Positions 37,524-48,109 are shown, counted from the first letter of the stretch. The stretch: DNA of 64,000 nucleotides from Fistulifera solaris (GCA_030295235.1 AP026149.1:62001-126000); one strand, 5' to 3'. The notes: generated by a model from the sequence alone, not told the origin. Program-made: numbers and translations.

Positions 37524-38468
37524 TTACGTTGTTACTTTTTCCTCTTCCGCATCCGAGACGGTATGACCATTCAATTCCCAATACACATCATCGTACGCAC
37601 TCTTGACTTTCCATACACAAGATCCATTGAAGCATTTGACCGTCTTACCACCACAATGGGTTTCCTGACTACTACTTGAATCATCATTCGATAATGAGGA
37701 ACAAGTTGCCGCATCATCAGCAATCTCTTGTCGCACAATATCTTTCGCTTTTTGTAACGACCATTGTCCAAAGGGTTCCCAACCCTTCCGTTCTCCATGT
37801 TTTTCAATCACCGCTTTGCGCAAATGTGAATGACACACACATCCGTACATGCGTTCAATTTGTCCCCCCGCCGTTAGTATGCGGAAGGGTGCATATTTCT
37901 TTTACAAACAGGAAATCCAATCGATTCACGTCCTGCGACAGGATGCGGATCACCCCATTTCGCATTGATGGCTTGTATCGCTTGTCCTTGTAAGGTATCC
38001 ATCGCCGCCGATCGAGCAAACATGGATCCACCGTACAATTCTCCACCGGACGACAACGGATAGCCACACACGAATCCCAGGGGTACTCTGTATATGTGTT
38101 TTTGTGAGAAAATGTGTAAAAGTGTGAGTAGGAAGGAATTGAAGGAAGGAAGGAAGGAATTGAATGAAGGAAGGAAGGAAGGAAGGAAGGAATTGAATGA
38201 AGGAAGGAAGGAAGGAAGGAAGGAATTGAATGAAGGAAGGAAGGAAGGAAGGAAGGAAAGTAGGAAGGAATTGAATGACTCTGACAACCGCACGATTCCA
38301 TAAAACGTACCGACCGGGGATTGCGGAAGCTTTCACCAAGGATCAGTCCGAAGGCAAGATCCCGTAATCATCACCATAGACTTTGGAATCTTGTTCGACC
38401 CGTGCTCGTTTACGAGCGGATCGTCGTATAGGTAAAGTGGTGGTACGTTTGGGACGTCGTCGTGTCAT
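37524..38468 (-). CDS. Unknown Cys-rich protein with minisatellite-bearing intron
   Basis: Two exons: 38468-38311 and 38087-37524 (gtacgt..tacag). Exon 1 starts MTRRRPKRTTTLPIRRSARK, a basic, nuclear-signal-like leader. Exon 2 gives VPLGFVCGYPLSSGGELYGG, then ESIGFPVCKRNMHP, and after a one-base shift near 37874-37880, AGGQIERMYGCVCHSHLRKA and an acidic Ser/Cys-rich tail. The repeated Cys/His pairs could bind a metal, but no known finger fits. Exon 1 has an in-frame TGA at 38345-38343. The neighbouring frame reads GLILGESFRNP over it, so two opposing run errors (the second in the G4 at 38316-38319) are as likely as a real stop. Function unknown. Confidence 0.55.
38123..38277. repeat. 33-bp minisatellite in an intron
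   Basis: A ggaa-rich array in which the phrase ttgaatga recurs at 38160, 38193 and 38226, giving a 33-bp period. Degenerate edges are ttgaagg at 38140 and ttgaatga at 38271. On the transcribed minus strand it is an unbroken pyrimidine-rich tract running toward the 3' splice site at 38088. Confidence 0.85.
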
Positions 38469-39171
38469 GGTCGTCCAGAACAATAGAAGAAAAAAATAAT
38501 GAGATATTCTACGACTCTCTGTCTAGGGGAGACGAGAAAATTCTCTCTCTCGCTCTCTCTCGTCGCGTCTCGTCCGCTCGTGGTGGTTGCCGAGTGTGAC
38601 GAAAACGTACGTCACGTGGAACTTTCGGACATGCGCGCGCGCGTGTGTGCCATCGGACCAGTAGCAAGAACCCGGAGGTAAGAACGCGAGGATGATGAAG
38701 CCAACCCGGAGATAGGAACTACGTAGAACGAAGTCGTCGAGACGAAGTCAACCTCTAGATTCCAATGGCAAAGACAACCCTTCACACCTACGGTAGACAA
38801 AATGATATAGACAATCGACAATCCGCATAGTGCGAGCAAGATATAATTTTTTTTAATTTTTTCAACGGCAAATCGTAGGAGTGCCTTTAGATCGATCTCT
38901 CTTTCAAGTACAGCAGTGTTCAACGAAAGTCTTTATACCGCCGACAATCCGAACGAAGATGCTTGTTTTTCTGTCAAAAACGTCGGATCCACAGTGAATG
39001 ACGACTCCTTCAGCAAAGCGCACCATTGGATAATTCATTTCTTGTTTGTGAACATCCGGAGCGAGCAAGCGTGAATCATCTTTGGTGGGCCACTTTCGTT
39101 TTTTTTTTTTCTCAGGAAAATTCATCATCATCATCATGGTGCAACATCACACGTCGTGGTTGTGGATACAC
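38469..39171. other. Intergenic stretch
   Basis: No supported gene. A (CT)n tract lies at about 38541-38560. A minus-strand frame at 39137-38904 (protein-like WPTKDDSRLLAPDVHKQEMN) follows a T12 run and could be a later part of the small secreted gene next to it; not proven. Confidence 0.35.
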
Positions 39172-39387
39172 TCAAACATCGGTTGACTCTGGAGTATGAT
39201 TAGTTGTTGCGATTTGAAACAATTTCCGACGAGGATAGACCCAAATAGAATCATCTTCATTATTATTATTTGGAGTGCGAAGATGGGTGCGGACAAGAGC
39301 TGCATCGACCATCCCGCATGCCATCCAAATACAAAGACAAATACAAAGACTCAACCACCGAAAACACGAATAAAAAGAATGAGGCAT
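39172..39387 (-). CDS. Possible small secreted peptide
   Basis: 71 residues from an ATG at 39387. A strong signal peptide (LSLCICLCIWMACGMVDA) precedes a short mature part with Asn, Asp and a basic PRRK site. No homologue recognised. It may be the first exon of a longer gene running toward 38904. Weak call, based only on the signal sequence. Confidence 0.3.
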   Translation of the reverse strand: MPHSFYSCFRWLSLCICLCIWMACGMVDAALVRTHLRTPNNNNEDDSIWVYPRRKLFQIATTNHTPESTDV

Positions 39388-39819
39388 AGTAGTAGCAGTA
39401 CTCAGTATTCAATGAAGAAAGATGCTGTTTGCTAAAAACGAAAAAGAATGATGAAAGAATGCGAAACATATTGCCAAACGAAAATAGGAAGCCGTTGTGC
39501 GACAATTATTTTCGTTCTATAAAAAAGTGAGGTGCGCCCCCATCAACGGAAATTAGGACTGCGTTGAAATCACGAATCAATCGAGCACGTTCTTCACTAT
39601 ACTTCGTATCGACAGCGCATTGACGTTGAACGGCACGTAGAATTCTGTACGGTTCGTACAAGCACGCCCGCACGAACGAAGAAGAAACACGAAAAACACC
39701 GCAGCACGCAATATAACGCGAACATGTACCGAGATTCATTCATGGCAAACAATGTTTTCGCGTCCGCCACGCAACGATTTTCATGAAATCTCCTTGCATT
39801 CCATCACAACAAACCAAAG
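39388..39819. other. Divergent intergenic region
   Basis: Upstream of the phosphatase gene; no defined motif. Confidence 0.35.
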
Positions 39820-41337
39820 ATGATCCCTCTATTAAAATTACTATTGCTTCTGCTAACGACAGTTACCGCCGATCGGGTGTACGTTCATCCTCGTGCTTGT
39901 GAAACTGTACGACACATTCGGTTGAGTGTCGGGCCGGAACCGTCGGAAACGACGCGTATCGTTTCGTTTGCGTCACGCTTGAGCAACAATACAACGCACG
40001 TTCCTACCGGAGTCGTTTATTTGGGCACTTCGCCTCTCAATTTAGAAACACGCGTCGTACAACAAGAAGAGAATACACATTATTCCTTAAAAGGAATTGG
40101 AGCCAAAACGGGCAATTTCGGAAACGATTATTATTCACCCTATTATCATCATATTTTGGTCCAAGACTTGCAACCCAATACCGTCTATTATTACCGGGTC
40201 GGATTGGTCGAAGACGAAATTGCGGAAAGAGATAATGCCCGACGAAGACGACAATTGGTACGATGGCCTCCGTACAATCCCGATGGAATACCCTGTCCGG
40301 ATGCTCTCAAGATTCATTCCTTTCGCACCGGTTCTTCTTCGGAGCAACATACTCCTCTAACACTAGCGTTAGTCGGAGATTTAGGACAATTTCCGCATTC
40401 GGAAGATACCATGGCCCGCATGGCCCGGGATGCTGATATTATTGATGTTGCGATATTGGCCGGAGATGTTGCGTATACGGAATTTGATCACCGTCGCTGG
40501 GATACCTTTTTGGATTTCTTTGATGATTATCCACTCTTCAGTAAAGTGCCCTTGCAACTGTGTCCGGGAAATCATGATATTGACAAGGTTGCGGGGAGAC
40601 ACGAAATCTTTTTGGGGTACGAACATCGCTTTCGGATGCCGCGCGTCAAGCCAGCCGAATTGGGAGTCTACGAGGGAGATGATAAGTTATTGAATATGGA
40701 TGCTCCGCCCTATCCTTTACCGTACGAGTGGGGCAATGCGTATTACAGTTTTTCGTACGGAATGGCGAAAATTATCATGATTAGTGCCTACTCGAGTATG
40801 GAACCCGGCTCGACACAATACACATGGATTCAAGAAGAATTGCGAACGGTAGATCGCAACAAGACACCCTGGGTGATTGCCGTTATTCATGTACCTCTCT
40901 ACAATACATTCTCGTTGCACCATCATGATTTACAAATTGTGGCGGCCAAGGAACATTTGGAACCACTCTTTGTCGAGTACTCGGTGAATCTCGTGTTTTC
41001 GGGACACATTCATGCGTACCAACGATCGACCAATGTCGCCTTTGGCAATATTACGGCCACGGGACCGGTGCACATTACCATTGGGGCCGGCGGTCGCAAA
41101 TGTGAGGCACCCTACCAGAACGAAACGCCGGAAGATTGGTTGGAATTTCGCGATGCCACGTTGTACGGATACGGCCAATTGGATTTGGTGGATCGTCACA
41201 CGGCCGTGTGGCAGTGGATTCCGACGGGCAATACGGATGGCGAACGACACGGGAATCCCATTGGCAAGTCCCAAGTGACCGTTCCACCCATGGCGTTTGA
41301 CGACAGTGTGACGATTCAGAATCAACATTTTCTATAA
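39820..41337 (+). CDS. Purple acid phosphatase, secreted
   Basis: Metallophosphoesterase that releases phosphate from organic esters, usually exported. 505 residues, single exon, signal peptide MIPLLKLLLLLLTTVTA. An N-terminal fibronectin-like domain ends in LQPNTVYYYRVG. The five metal-binding blocks are present in order: VGDLGQ (about residue 184), LAGDVAYTE, CPGNHDID (about 249), VIHVPLYN and SGHIHAYQRS (about 394). The Tyr of GDVAY is the ligand that gives these enzymes their colour. Several N-glycosylation sites (NNTT, NIT) fit export. Possible phosphate-starvation gene, inferred from the family only. Confidence 0.92.
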   Translation: MIPLLKLLLLLLTTVTADRVYVHPRACETVRHIRLSVGPEPSETTRIVSFASRLSNNTTHVPTGVVYLGTSPLNLETRVVQQEENTHYSLKGIGAKTGNFGNDYYSPYYHHILVQDLQPNTVYYYRVGLVEDEIAERDNARRRRQLVRWPPYNPDGIPCPDALKIHSFRTGSSSEQHTPLTLALVGDLGQFPHSEDTMARMARDADIIDVAILAGDVAYTEFDHRRWDTFLDFFDDYPLFSKVPLQLCPGNHDIDKVAGRHEIFLGYEHRFRMPRVKPAELGVYEGDDKLLNMDAPPYPLPYEWGNAYYSFSYGMAKIIMISAYSSMEPGSTQYTWIQEELRTVDRNKTPWVIAVIHVPLYNTFSLHHHDLQIVAAKEHLEPLFVEYSVNLVFSGHIHAYQRSTNVAFGNITATGPVHITIGAGGRKCEAPYQNETPEDWLEFRDATLYGYGQLDLVDRHTAVWQWIPTGNTDGERHGNPIGKSQVTVPPMAFDDSVTIQNQHFL

Positions 41338-42756
41338 AAGAAAGTGTGAAACAAACTAGAGAATAACAAACAAATGAATATATAAAGTTGATTTTTTTAC
41401 AATGGAAATAAGGAAAAGTCATACAAACGGCATCCGGAACTCTATTTACTTTTACAGGCTTCGTCGGTTGGATGAAAGGTGAGCATTTGGCGAATCCTTC
41501 ATAACAGTCGGAATCTGAATCGGACTCGTGTAGCCAGGAGTCGATAATGTCGCTGCAATTCATTGAAGAAAACATAGCAGGCATTTACGTTCGATGAATG
41601 AACAAAAGCAATGAACATTGATCAAAAAGCCGACAATCGAAAATGTGGCGCCAAAATCGATGTTCAAAAAAATGCGTTGTCTGGCTGTCACTGAAACTCA
41701 AACCCGTGATCCCAAGTGTAAAAAGTAAAAACTCGTTGTGCCACTTGTAGGCCATAAAACCTAGGATCCCATCCTCAAAATCCTGCCATTAGTACAAAGT
41801 ACAGGGCCTGTAATTATATTGGGGTTTGTCTTCATTCTTCATAGTAGCGAAGAGCAAGCTACGGTACCGAGTACCAGGTACGTACTTTGTAGTAGTGAAC
41901 TAAAAACTACAGAGACTCGAGACTCGAGAAAGACTTCGGTTGAGTGTTGAGTAAAACCAAAACTTCATACATTATTGATTTCTTGGTGACAGATTGATGT
42001 CATTCACATTTACGGTTAACCGGTTAATGGTTAATCGATGACCGATGACCCAAGACGAACGACGGACGACGATCAACCGATCAACCCTTCGCATTTCGGA
42101 TGGGCATCTTTTCATGAATCATGATAGAGTGAAGTACTGAGCAGTAAATAGAGTGTTGCAACCTGCAACGTGTTGGGGATAAGGTCTTGGCCCAGGTCGT
42201 TCCAGCCGATCCCCGGGACGGGAATATTCCTGTCCCTTTAATATTGTTTCCCGTCCCGACGGAGGGGACGGGACAGAGGTCAGACGTACATTTAGCCGGT
42301 TACATTTTGTACAGTAAATAATACCTCGACATTCCCGGGACACGTCCCGTCCCGTACCGTCCCGATCACCATAATCCGTCCCGGGGCAAGAGGTGAGACC
42401 TTAATTGGGGAAGGAACAAGGTTTTCTCGCAATCAGTAAAGAATGACCGAAGGGTATACTTTCAGAAATGTTGAAACGCAGTTCGCAATATGGACACGGT
42501 GATCGAGGCGCAAAGTATCCAAGAACACTATCGACACGTCGCCAATAAAAAAAACCCTGTATGCCCGCATTCTCTGGGATCCGAATTCAGGGGCTGTTCA
42601 CGAACCAACCGACGCTACACTACGGCCGTAGCCAAAAGAATAGAACGCCGGCTTTATTGGAAGGTTTCCAGTCAGTTACAACCTACGTCGTCGACATTTG
42701 CATATAAACACAAACTCCTTTCACAAATAAGAAAACACAAGCATTCGATCAGCACA
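41338..42756. other. Long intergenic region with palindromic repeats
   Basis: About 1.4 kb. It holds a GTACC cluster (41861-41886) and a GGGACGGGA-type cluster (about 42207-42385) in which the motif occurs in both orientations around an AT-rich centre; see findings. An open frame runs from 42490 into the next gene but is likely 5' UTR. Confidence 0.5.
42207..42385. repeat. Inverted cluster of GGGACGGGA / TCCCGTCCC motifs
   Basis: ccccgggacgggaa (42212-42225), ttcccgtcccga (42248-42259), ggggacgggacag (42263-42275), acgtcccgtcccgtaccgtcccg (42341-42363, quoted in part) and gtcccgggg (42373-42382). The alternating orientations make hairpins possible. It may be the remains of a small inverted-repeat element. 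Confidence 0.6.
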
Positions 42757-44159
42757 ATGGAGGACCTCTTTGTTGGTAATCTCAATATGGAAGATTGCAA
42801 CGAGCAACAGCAAGGTAAGAATCAAATAGTCAATAGAAGGCTTCGAACATCTTAAACATCGCGTCTCACGAGCTCGTTTGTAATTAGCTATGTTTCAGTT
42901 TGACATGGGTTCTTTGTGTTCCACGAGGGAAGCGGAGAGAACTAGCAACCTTCTTCTCGAAGTCTTTCAGAACGCCTCTAGCAAATGGAATACAACCTGC
43001 GTGGCGCCGCAAATAGCGTCGAAGAATTATGAAGCAAACAAAAACGCGCAATTCCCTCAACTGAGCAATATTCCTTGCCTTGCACGCGTTAGCTATCATC
43101 CGGAACAAACGACTTGTTGGAACTCGAGTTCGGTCGGCTACGGAAAACAAGAAATGAATGGCCACGGGGGCTCGCTGGTAACCGTAGCACAAGATGGAAG
43201 TCATCGCTCTTCTTCAGGTTCCAATCTCTCAGCTAGCTTGGATCCGGCACCTCTACCTTCTTTGATGGTCCAGCGTCATGAAGCAAACAGTTATCCATTC
43301 CAGCAAGAAGAACAGCCACTACCGACCACCGCTAAGACCCGTGATCTGTTGCTCAAGTTCCTCCAACAGAACAGTGGCGACGTGACATTTGCCAAAGAAT
43401 CTTCTCCAATGCCCAAAGCGCCAACTACACTGGCTTCAGTGTGTGACGCGGCGTGGAGTTCCCGCTTTCCGGCAGTGCCGGAACCTTCCCCATTACCAAT
43501 GAATGCGCCCTTTTGTCCCCCCTACGAACAGTGGTGCCGACGAGTCTTACGAGATGCTCCAAAAGCTGTTTATGGCATCGCCGTTGAACAAAGGCGGTCC
43601 CTTGGAACAATGTCAGCGCGGTGGCAGCGACACATTCTTGAATGCAATCCATGACCAGAGCGAACGAAGAGATTCCGCCACCAGACAGCGCACCAACGAT
43701 TATCCCACCATGGAATCTCCTTTAGATGAAATCTACTTGAATTCGTTTCATTGCTTCTTAAGGAAACAGATTGTAATTTTTGAAGCCACTCACGAAGACA
43801 TTGGCAAAATTCAAGGCCGCAACAAAGGTTTGGCACTCCATCAAGTGGGTCTCGGCTGTCGGTATTGCACTCCCTTTCGTCACACGGATCGCAGTCGTGG
43901 TGTCACGTACCATCCTACTCAATTGAGTACGATCTACCAAACGGCCCAAAACTTGGTCAAGAATCATTTCTTTCGCAACTGTCCCAATATGCCTCCCGCC
44001 GTGAAGGAAGAATTGAAGGTCCGATCGAATCGTATCACCAAAAAATTGAATCATCGCGGGGGTGGTAAGCAGTATTGGTCGAACGTCTTGCAAATTTCGG
44101 GGATCGTTGAAGTCGACGGGGGTTATTTTATAAGGAATGATAAGTTATTAATCATGTGA
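42757..44159 (+). CDS. Diatom-family protein with conserved C-terminal domain (QTAQNL type)
   Basis: Two exons: 42757-42814 (MEDLFVGNLNMEDCNEQQQ) and 42888-44159, intron gtaaga..ttag. The first 300 residues are Ser/Pro/Gln-rich and look disordered. The C-terminal domain runs from SFHCFLRKQIVIFEATHEDI through QGRNKGLALHQVGLGCRYC, TYHPTQLSTIYQTAQNLVKN and GGGKQYWSNVLQISGIVEVD. I recognise this from many diatom proteins of unknown role, where a CxxC pair and basic residues suggest metal or nucleic-acid binding. Residues before and after the C6 run at 43517-43522 lie in different frames; one C fewer joins them. An eroded relative lies at 18.5 kb. Confidence 0.72.
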
Positions 44160-44389
44160 TACTTTTCTAGACTTGACTGTATCAACTAATGGATAACAAT
44201 CAAAGTAAAGTCGGAAGACTTAGAATCGGCATTCGTGAATGAGAATTCTAGCGACTCAGTTTGGCGCGCTTTTATTAACGTGTTTTCCATCTTCATCGGC
44301 GCATCATCATTCCGTCATCCTTTATGTTGAAGAGCAGTATCATCTCTGTAAATCCTTCATCACGACGAGCAGCGGATCCCATTTCTACA

Positions 44390-45052
44390 ATGAGCGCGAT
44401 CTTCTCTGTACTACGAGGCCTTCTTTTCTTACTATACTTCGGATTCCATCGAATACCGACAACAAAGGGCTTTCAGTTCCCCGACCATCATCCTCATGTA
44501 AAACCATTTCTTTCCACTGCAACTCGACGAGACGTTATTCAATCTTTGCTAGTTGTTGCGACAACTTTCGCAACTCAAACAGCCCAAGCGGCTCCCCCCA
44601 TTGCCATCATTGCCGAAGAATTGGGATATTTTCCCGTGACGAATCGTGAGGGCCAGACAGTTTATGTCGCCCAATCCGTGAAACGGACTTCTTCCTCACA
44701 AGCGCAACAATTAGCTTTATTGCTAAAGGACAAAGGTGTTGTCATGGTAGGAACATATTGGTGTCCTCATACCAGTCGACAAAAGGAATTGTTTGGCAAG
44801 GAAGCCTGGTCGAAGATACCGTACGTCGAATGTGCCCCGAAAGGGTATCAAGCCAATCCCAAGTATTGTTTGGCTCAACAAGTGGATGGATATCCTACTT
44901 GGATTTTTCCGAATGGGAAACGGATATCTGGAGAACGACCTTTGTCGTTATTGGCGGAGGAAATTGGATTTCGAGGATTTCGACCCGAATTGGAACAAGA
45001 TATACCGCCATTGGGAGGTGCTTCTTGTCAATTGAGTAATCAAAAACAATAA
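44390..45052 (+). CDS. Thylakoid-lumen thioredoxin-like protein with CxxT active site
   Basis: ATG at 44390 (the upstream Met at 44324 would spoil the signal). Order: signal peptide (VLRGLLFLLYFGFH), a G-F-Q-F-P plastid junction, then a twin-arginine lumen signal (TRRDVIQSLLVVATTFATQTAQA region), then a thioredoxin-fold domain. That domain, VVMVGTYWCPHTSRQKELFG, VECAPKG and VDGYPTWIFPNGK, matches the Trx module attached to plastid VKOR/LTO1. The usual WCPHC is WCPHT (about residue 122), so the second active-site Cys is absent. Two further Cys (VEC.., YCLAQQ) remain. It may act as a partner or acceptor for lumen disulfide formation. Single exon, 220 residues. Confidence 0.78.
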   Translation: MSAIFSVLRGLLFLLYFGFHRIPTTKGFQFPDHHPHVKPFLSTATRRDVIQSLLVVATTFATQTAQAAPPIAIIAEELGYFPVTNREGQTVYVAQSVKRTSSSQAQQLALLLKDKGVVMVGTYWCPHTSRQKELFGKEAWSKIPYVECAPKGYQANPKYCLAQQVDGYPTWIFPNGKRISGERPLSLLAEEIGFRGFRPELEQDIPPLGGASCQLSNQKQ

Positions 45053-45155
45053 TGGATGCGTAAAAAAACAATTGCAGCAACATTTCTTACTTCTGTTTAT
45101 CATGTTTATTTTCACTACCAGTATCGACCATTATTCCTAATTTTTCTCAGGATGT

Positions 45156-45998
45156 TTAATTCGCTTCATCCAAATAATCTTGAATTTGATTCGGCTGCAA
45201 AACTTGAAATTCCCCATCTTTTTGACAATACCCACTTCAATATTGTGCGCCGTCATTTCTCCTTCAAAGCCTTCTCGCAACGTCAAGAGTGCGGTATGGA
45301 TGGCATCTTCCAATTCCATATCTTCCGTCCAACGCTTTTCCAAGAAATTCTTGGCACTGACGTAATTTTTCCCAATCGCCGTGGCGTTCCAACCAAAATA
45401 AGAACCACTGGGATCAACTTGAAAGAGAGCCGGTTTACCGTCACTGTCCAAGCCGGCCACGAGAAGACTAATGCCAAAGGGACGGACTCCGCCACGTTGG
45501 GTATATTCTTGCATCGTCGAGGCCGTGTCGGTTACTAGTTGATGAACGGGCTGGACTTCACCGTATTCACTCAAGTAACTTTGCGAGCTTTTGCGGGAGC
45601 GTTTGACTTTTATGTATGAGTAGAATCAGAAAGAGAGAGGAGAGGACAGGACAGGACAAAGAAGAACCGAAAGTGAGGAGTCGACGATGAAATCGAAAAA
45701 TGACGAAAGAATGAACCGGCGCGTTAGCTTCTTGGCGTACCTAACACGCGATAATCCGGTCCGACTCCCGCGTAACAAAAGCCCGCTTTCGGGGTAATTG
45801 TTTCAATCTTCTGGACGTGTTCGGAATCGACCAACACGGAGGGCAACTTTTGTCCGTCGCAATCACGACACCATCTTGGGCACAAATGCCCAATGCCGTA
45901 CGTCCATTGGCTACGGCGTTTAAAGCATATTCAATTTGTAGAAGTTTGCCCGTACGAGAGAATGTCGTTAAGGAGAAACTGTATGCGGAGTCGCCCAT
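45156..45998 (-). CDS. PSMA2: 20S proteasome subunit alpha type-2
   Basis: Structural alpha-ring subunit. Exons 45998-45741 and 45606-45156, intron gtacgc..aaag, phase 1, rejoining as RVLVKRSRK. The N-terminus [20 protein letters not shown] is diagnostic, including the alpha-subunit [14 protein letters not shown] helix. Then come [16 protein letters not shown] and [20 protein letters not shown]. Two A-run breaks, T4 at 45848-45851 and T5 at 45219-45223 on the plus strand, are each one base short. Adding them gives [18 protein letters not shown] and [20 protein letters not shown], exactly the family's expected sequence. Corrected length is 236 residues. Confidence 0.92.
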
Positions 45999-46830
45999 GG
46001 TAGAAAGAGTGAAAGGTTAATGAAAAGAGTTGGAAAAAAAACTGTGTTCGTTCGTTCGTTCGTCGAAAGACTCTTTACGTAATCAAGAGCAAGTCAGAGA
46101 GAGAAAGAGGGAAAGAAATGCAACGCAATAAAGAAATGAATTGTCAAAGAGTTCTTTTTCAAGAATAATAGGAGTAATCTTTCAATCAAATCAAATGTTT
46201 GCTAGAGTTGTTGTTGTTGTCGTCGATCGCCCTTGGTTTCGTCGTTGCGGCGCAAGGAAACGGAGCGATCGGGATGGAAGATATATTTTCGTCATGTTCG
46301 TGACTGATTCCGCATGCATGGATCCATTCACGAATGATGACTTCGTGCTTCGTCATTCGTGGCTCCTGGGTATGGCACGGGTAGTATCCACGACCGCCAT
46401 TCCCATGTTCCGTTTAAGAAACCATTTGGAAATGTCGAATGTAGAAATAGTATGCAAATATGTAAGTCCCGAAATGCTAAGTGATCAGTCCACCGAAATG
46501 TTTCGTACGACAAACCAAAGTCCTGCGGTACTGCGTTTTTAAAAGACCTTTTCCAGGTTTAGAGCTAATATTGTAGCTGTGGAAGTTATTGTAGCACAGT
46601 GGACACAGGATCCATGATGCACGACAGAACGGAGTCTCTTTGGGATTTCCACCCGGTCGTTTTTGCGAACGTCGACACAAACCTATTTCCCTCCGTCAAA
46701 AAAAAAAGTTTCCCTCCGTCGACTTTCAGAGCACCATTTTTTACTAGCTCTTTAGTAGTGAACTTCGTTCTTTGTCATAACCGCTCCTATTTTCACCTTA
46801 TGTGCTCTAGTAGGAGACAAGAGAAAGCAA
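45999..46830. other. Gene-free stretch
   Basis: About 830 bp between PSMA2 and the cyclin, transcribed away from each other, so both promoters lie here. Open frames here (for example 46141-46542) have no domain. Confidence 0.4.
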
Positions 46831-47622
46831 ATGAAACAAACCAAAGCACAGAATGATTCTTCACTTGATCGAATCGAAATTATGAAACGACAAGAGGACA
46901 CTATTTACCGATCAAAGCTCATCGACTTGCCGACGACCTCTTCTTCTGAAAAGGACGCCCCCGATGGCAACTGCCGCGACAAAATGTTAACGTGGTTTTT
47001 CGAAATTGTCGATTACTTCAAATACGACAAAGAAACAGTCGAAATTGCGGTGAATTACGTGGATCGCTACGACTGTCAAGATCGACTTGATTATCAATTA
47101 ACGTGTATGACCGCCTTGTACACGGCCGTCAAAATCCACGAACGCACGGCGTTGCATCCCAAACTCGTGGCGAGTTTGAGTCAAGGACAATTCACGGAAC
47201 AAGATTTGATACAACAAGAACGGAAATTGTTGCACCAATTGCAATGGCGATTGCATCCACCGACGACTTTGGCATTTGTGCGAGAATTCTTGGGGTGGGT
47301 TCCGGCCGACCAGCGCCAGGTGGTATACGAACTCGCCCAAGTGCAACTGCAACACGCGTGGCGGCTCCCACGGGTGGTTCCTGCGTATACTTGGGCGTAT
47401 GCGGCGGTGTTGAATGCGTTGGAGAGTTTGCATCTGTCGTGTTGTAGAATCCCCATGGAATTTGACCAAGTGGTTCAAACGCAAGCGATCTTGTACAAAG
47501 CCATTTCGGGTGTTTCCTTGAAGAATGCTCTGTCGAAGAAACGCTCTATTCAAAAGGGAATGCGGGTATCTCAGCTGGCTACGGAAGGGGGATCGCCTCG
47601 CACGGTGGTGGTCAATCATTGA
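46831..47622 (+). CDS. Diatom-type cyclin
   Basis: 263 residues, single exon. The cyclin box begins NCRDKMLTWFFEIVDYFKYD and continues VEIAVNYVDRYDC, LTCMTALYTAVKIHE and ERKLLHQLQWRLHPPTTLAF, followed by a weaker second fold. This is the form of the expanded diatom-specific cyclins (dsCYC), thought to tie the cell cycle to nutrients or light. Its CDK partner and timing cannot be read here. A basic tail (KKRSIQKGMR) follows. The first ATG is used; the Met at MKRQEDT is an alternative. Confidence 0.85.
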   Translation: MKQTKAQNDSSLDRIEIMKRQEDTIYRSKLIDLPTTSSSEKDAPDGNCRDKMLTWFFEIVDYFKYDKETVEIAVNYVDRYDCQDRLDYQLTCMTALYTAVKIHERTALHPKLVASLSQGQFTEQDLIQQERKLLHQLQWRLHPPTTLAFVREFLGWVPADQRQVVYELAQVQLQHAWRLPRVVPAYTWAYAAVLNALESLHLSCCRIPMEFDQVVQTQAILYKAISGVSLKNALSKKRSIQKGMRVSQLATEGGSPRTVVVNH

Positions 47623-48109
47623 TGTCACGCTTGTATAATAAGTCCTGATGAATGATAGATAGAAAGATAAAGAGGAAACAATAAGAATAATATTATAGAA
47701 TTGGTGAATAGAGGAAAAGTTAGTACAAGTAATCAGTGGAGAGAGTTAGCTAACTCATCGGTCATCGGTGATGTTAGTCAACCGAAGGCGGCGACATTTT
47801 TCGGAAGGTGAGTTGTTAAGAACGTCGAGGAATCGGAGTACATTACCGTTGGTTCTGTAAAACGTTTCGGTTGTGACGTGGTTCAAGTTCAACGGTCTCG
47901 TCCGTTGAACCACGGGCGACGTACGTACGCGTCGTGAATCACATGAGTCAGTCACGAGGAAGCACCAACAACCAGAAAACAAAAACAAAATAAAAAAAGA
48001 TAAGCAAACAAGTATTATGAATACAGTAGCGTCGTCATTCATTCATTCATTCATTCATTCTTTCTTTCTTTCTTTCTTTTGCCACAACATCTTCATCCAT
48101 AAGTCTACA
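47623..48109. other. Intergenic region with ATTC/TTTC microsatellite
   Basis: Tandem attc (about 48037-48060) and tttc (48060-48079) repeats lie just before the COQ6 start and are probably leader. An upstream in-frame ATG (48017) would translate the repeat and is not favoured. Confidence 0.5.

Noticed and set aside
38123-38277. Array taken as CRISPR-like
   Set aside because: Units are continuous with no unique spacers; it is a minisatellite in a eukaryotic intron.
38343-38345. TGA read as selenocysteine or a changed genetic code
   Set aside because: TGA, TAA and TAG all serve as normal stops in the intact genes here, and no selenoprotein motif surrounds the codon.
38612-38923. 103-codon minus-strand frame with one hydrophobic segment
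   Set aside because: It begins at TTG, not ATG, and overlaps other weak frames.
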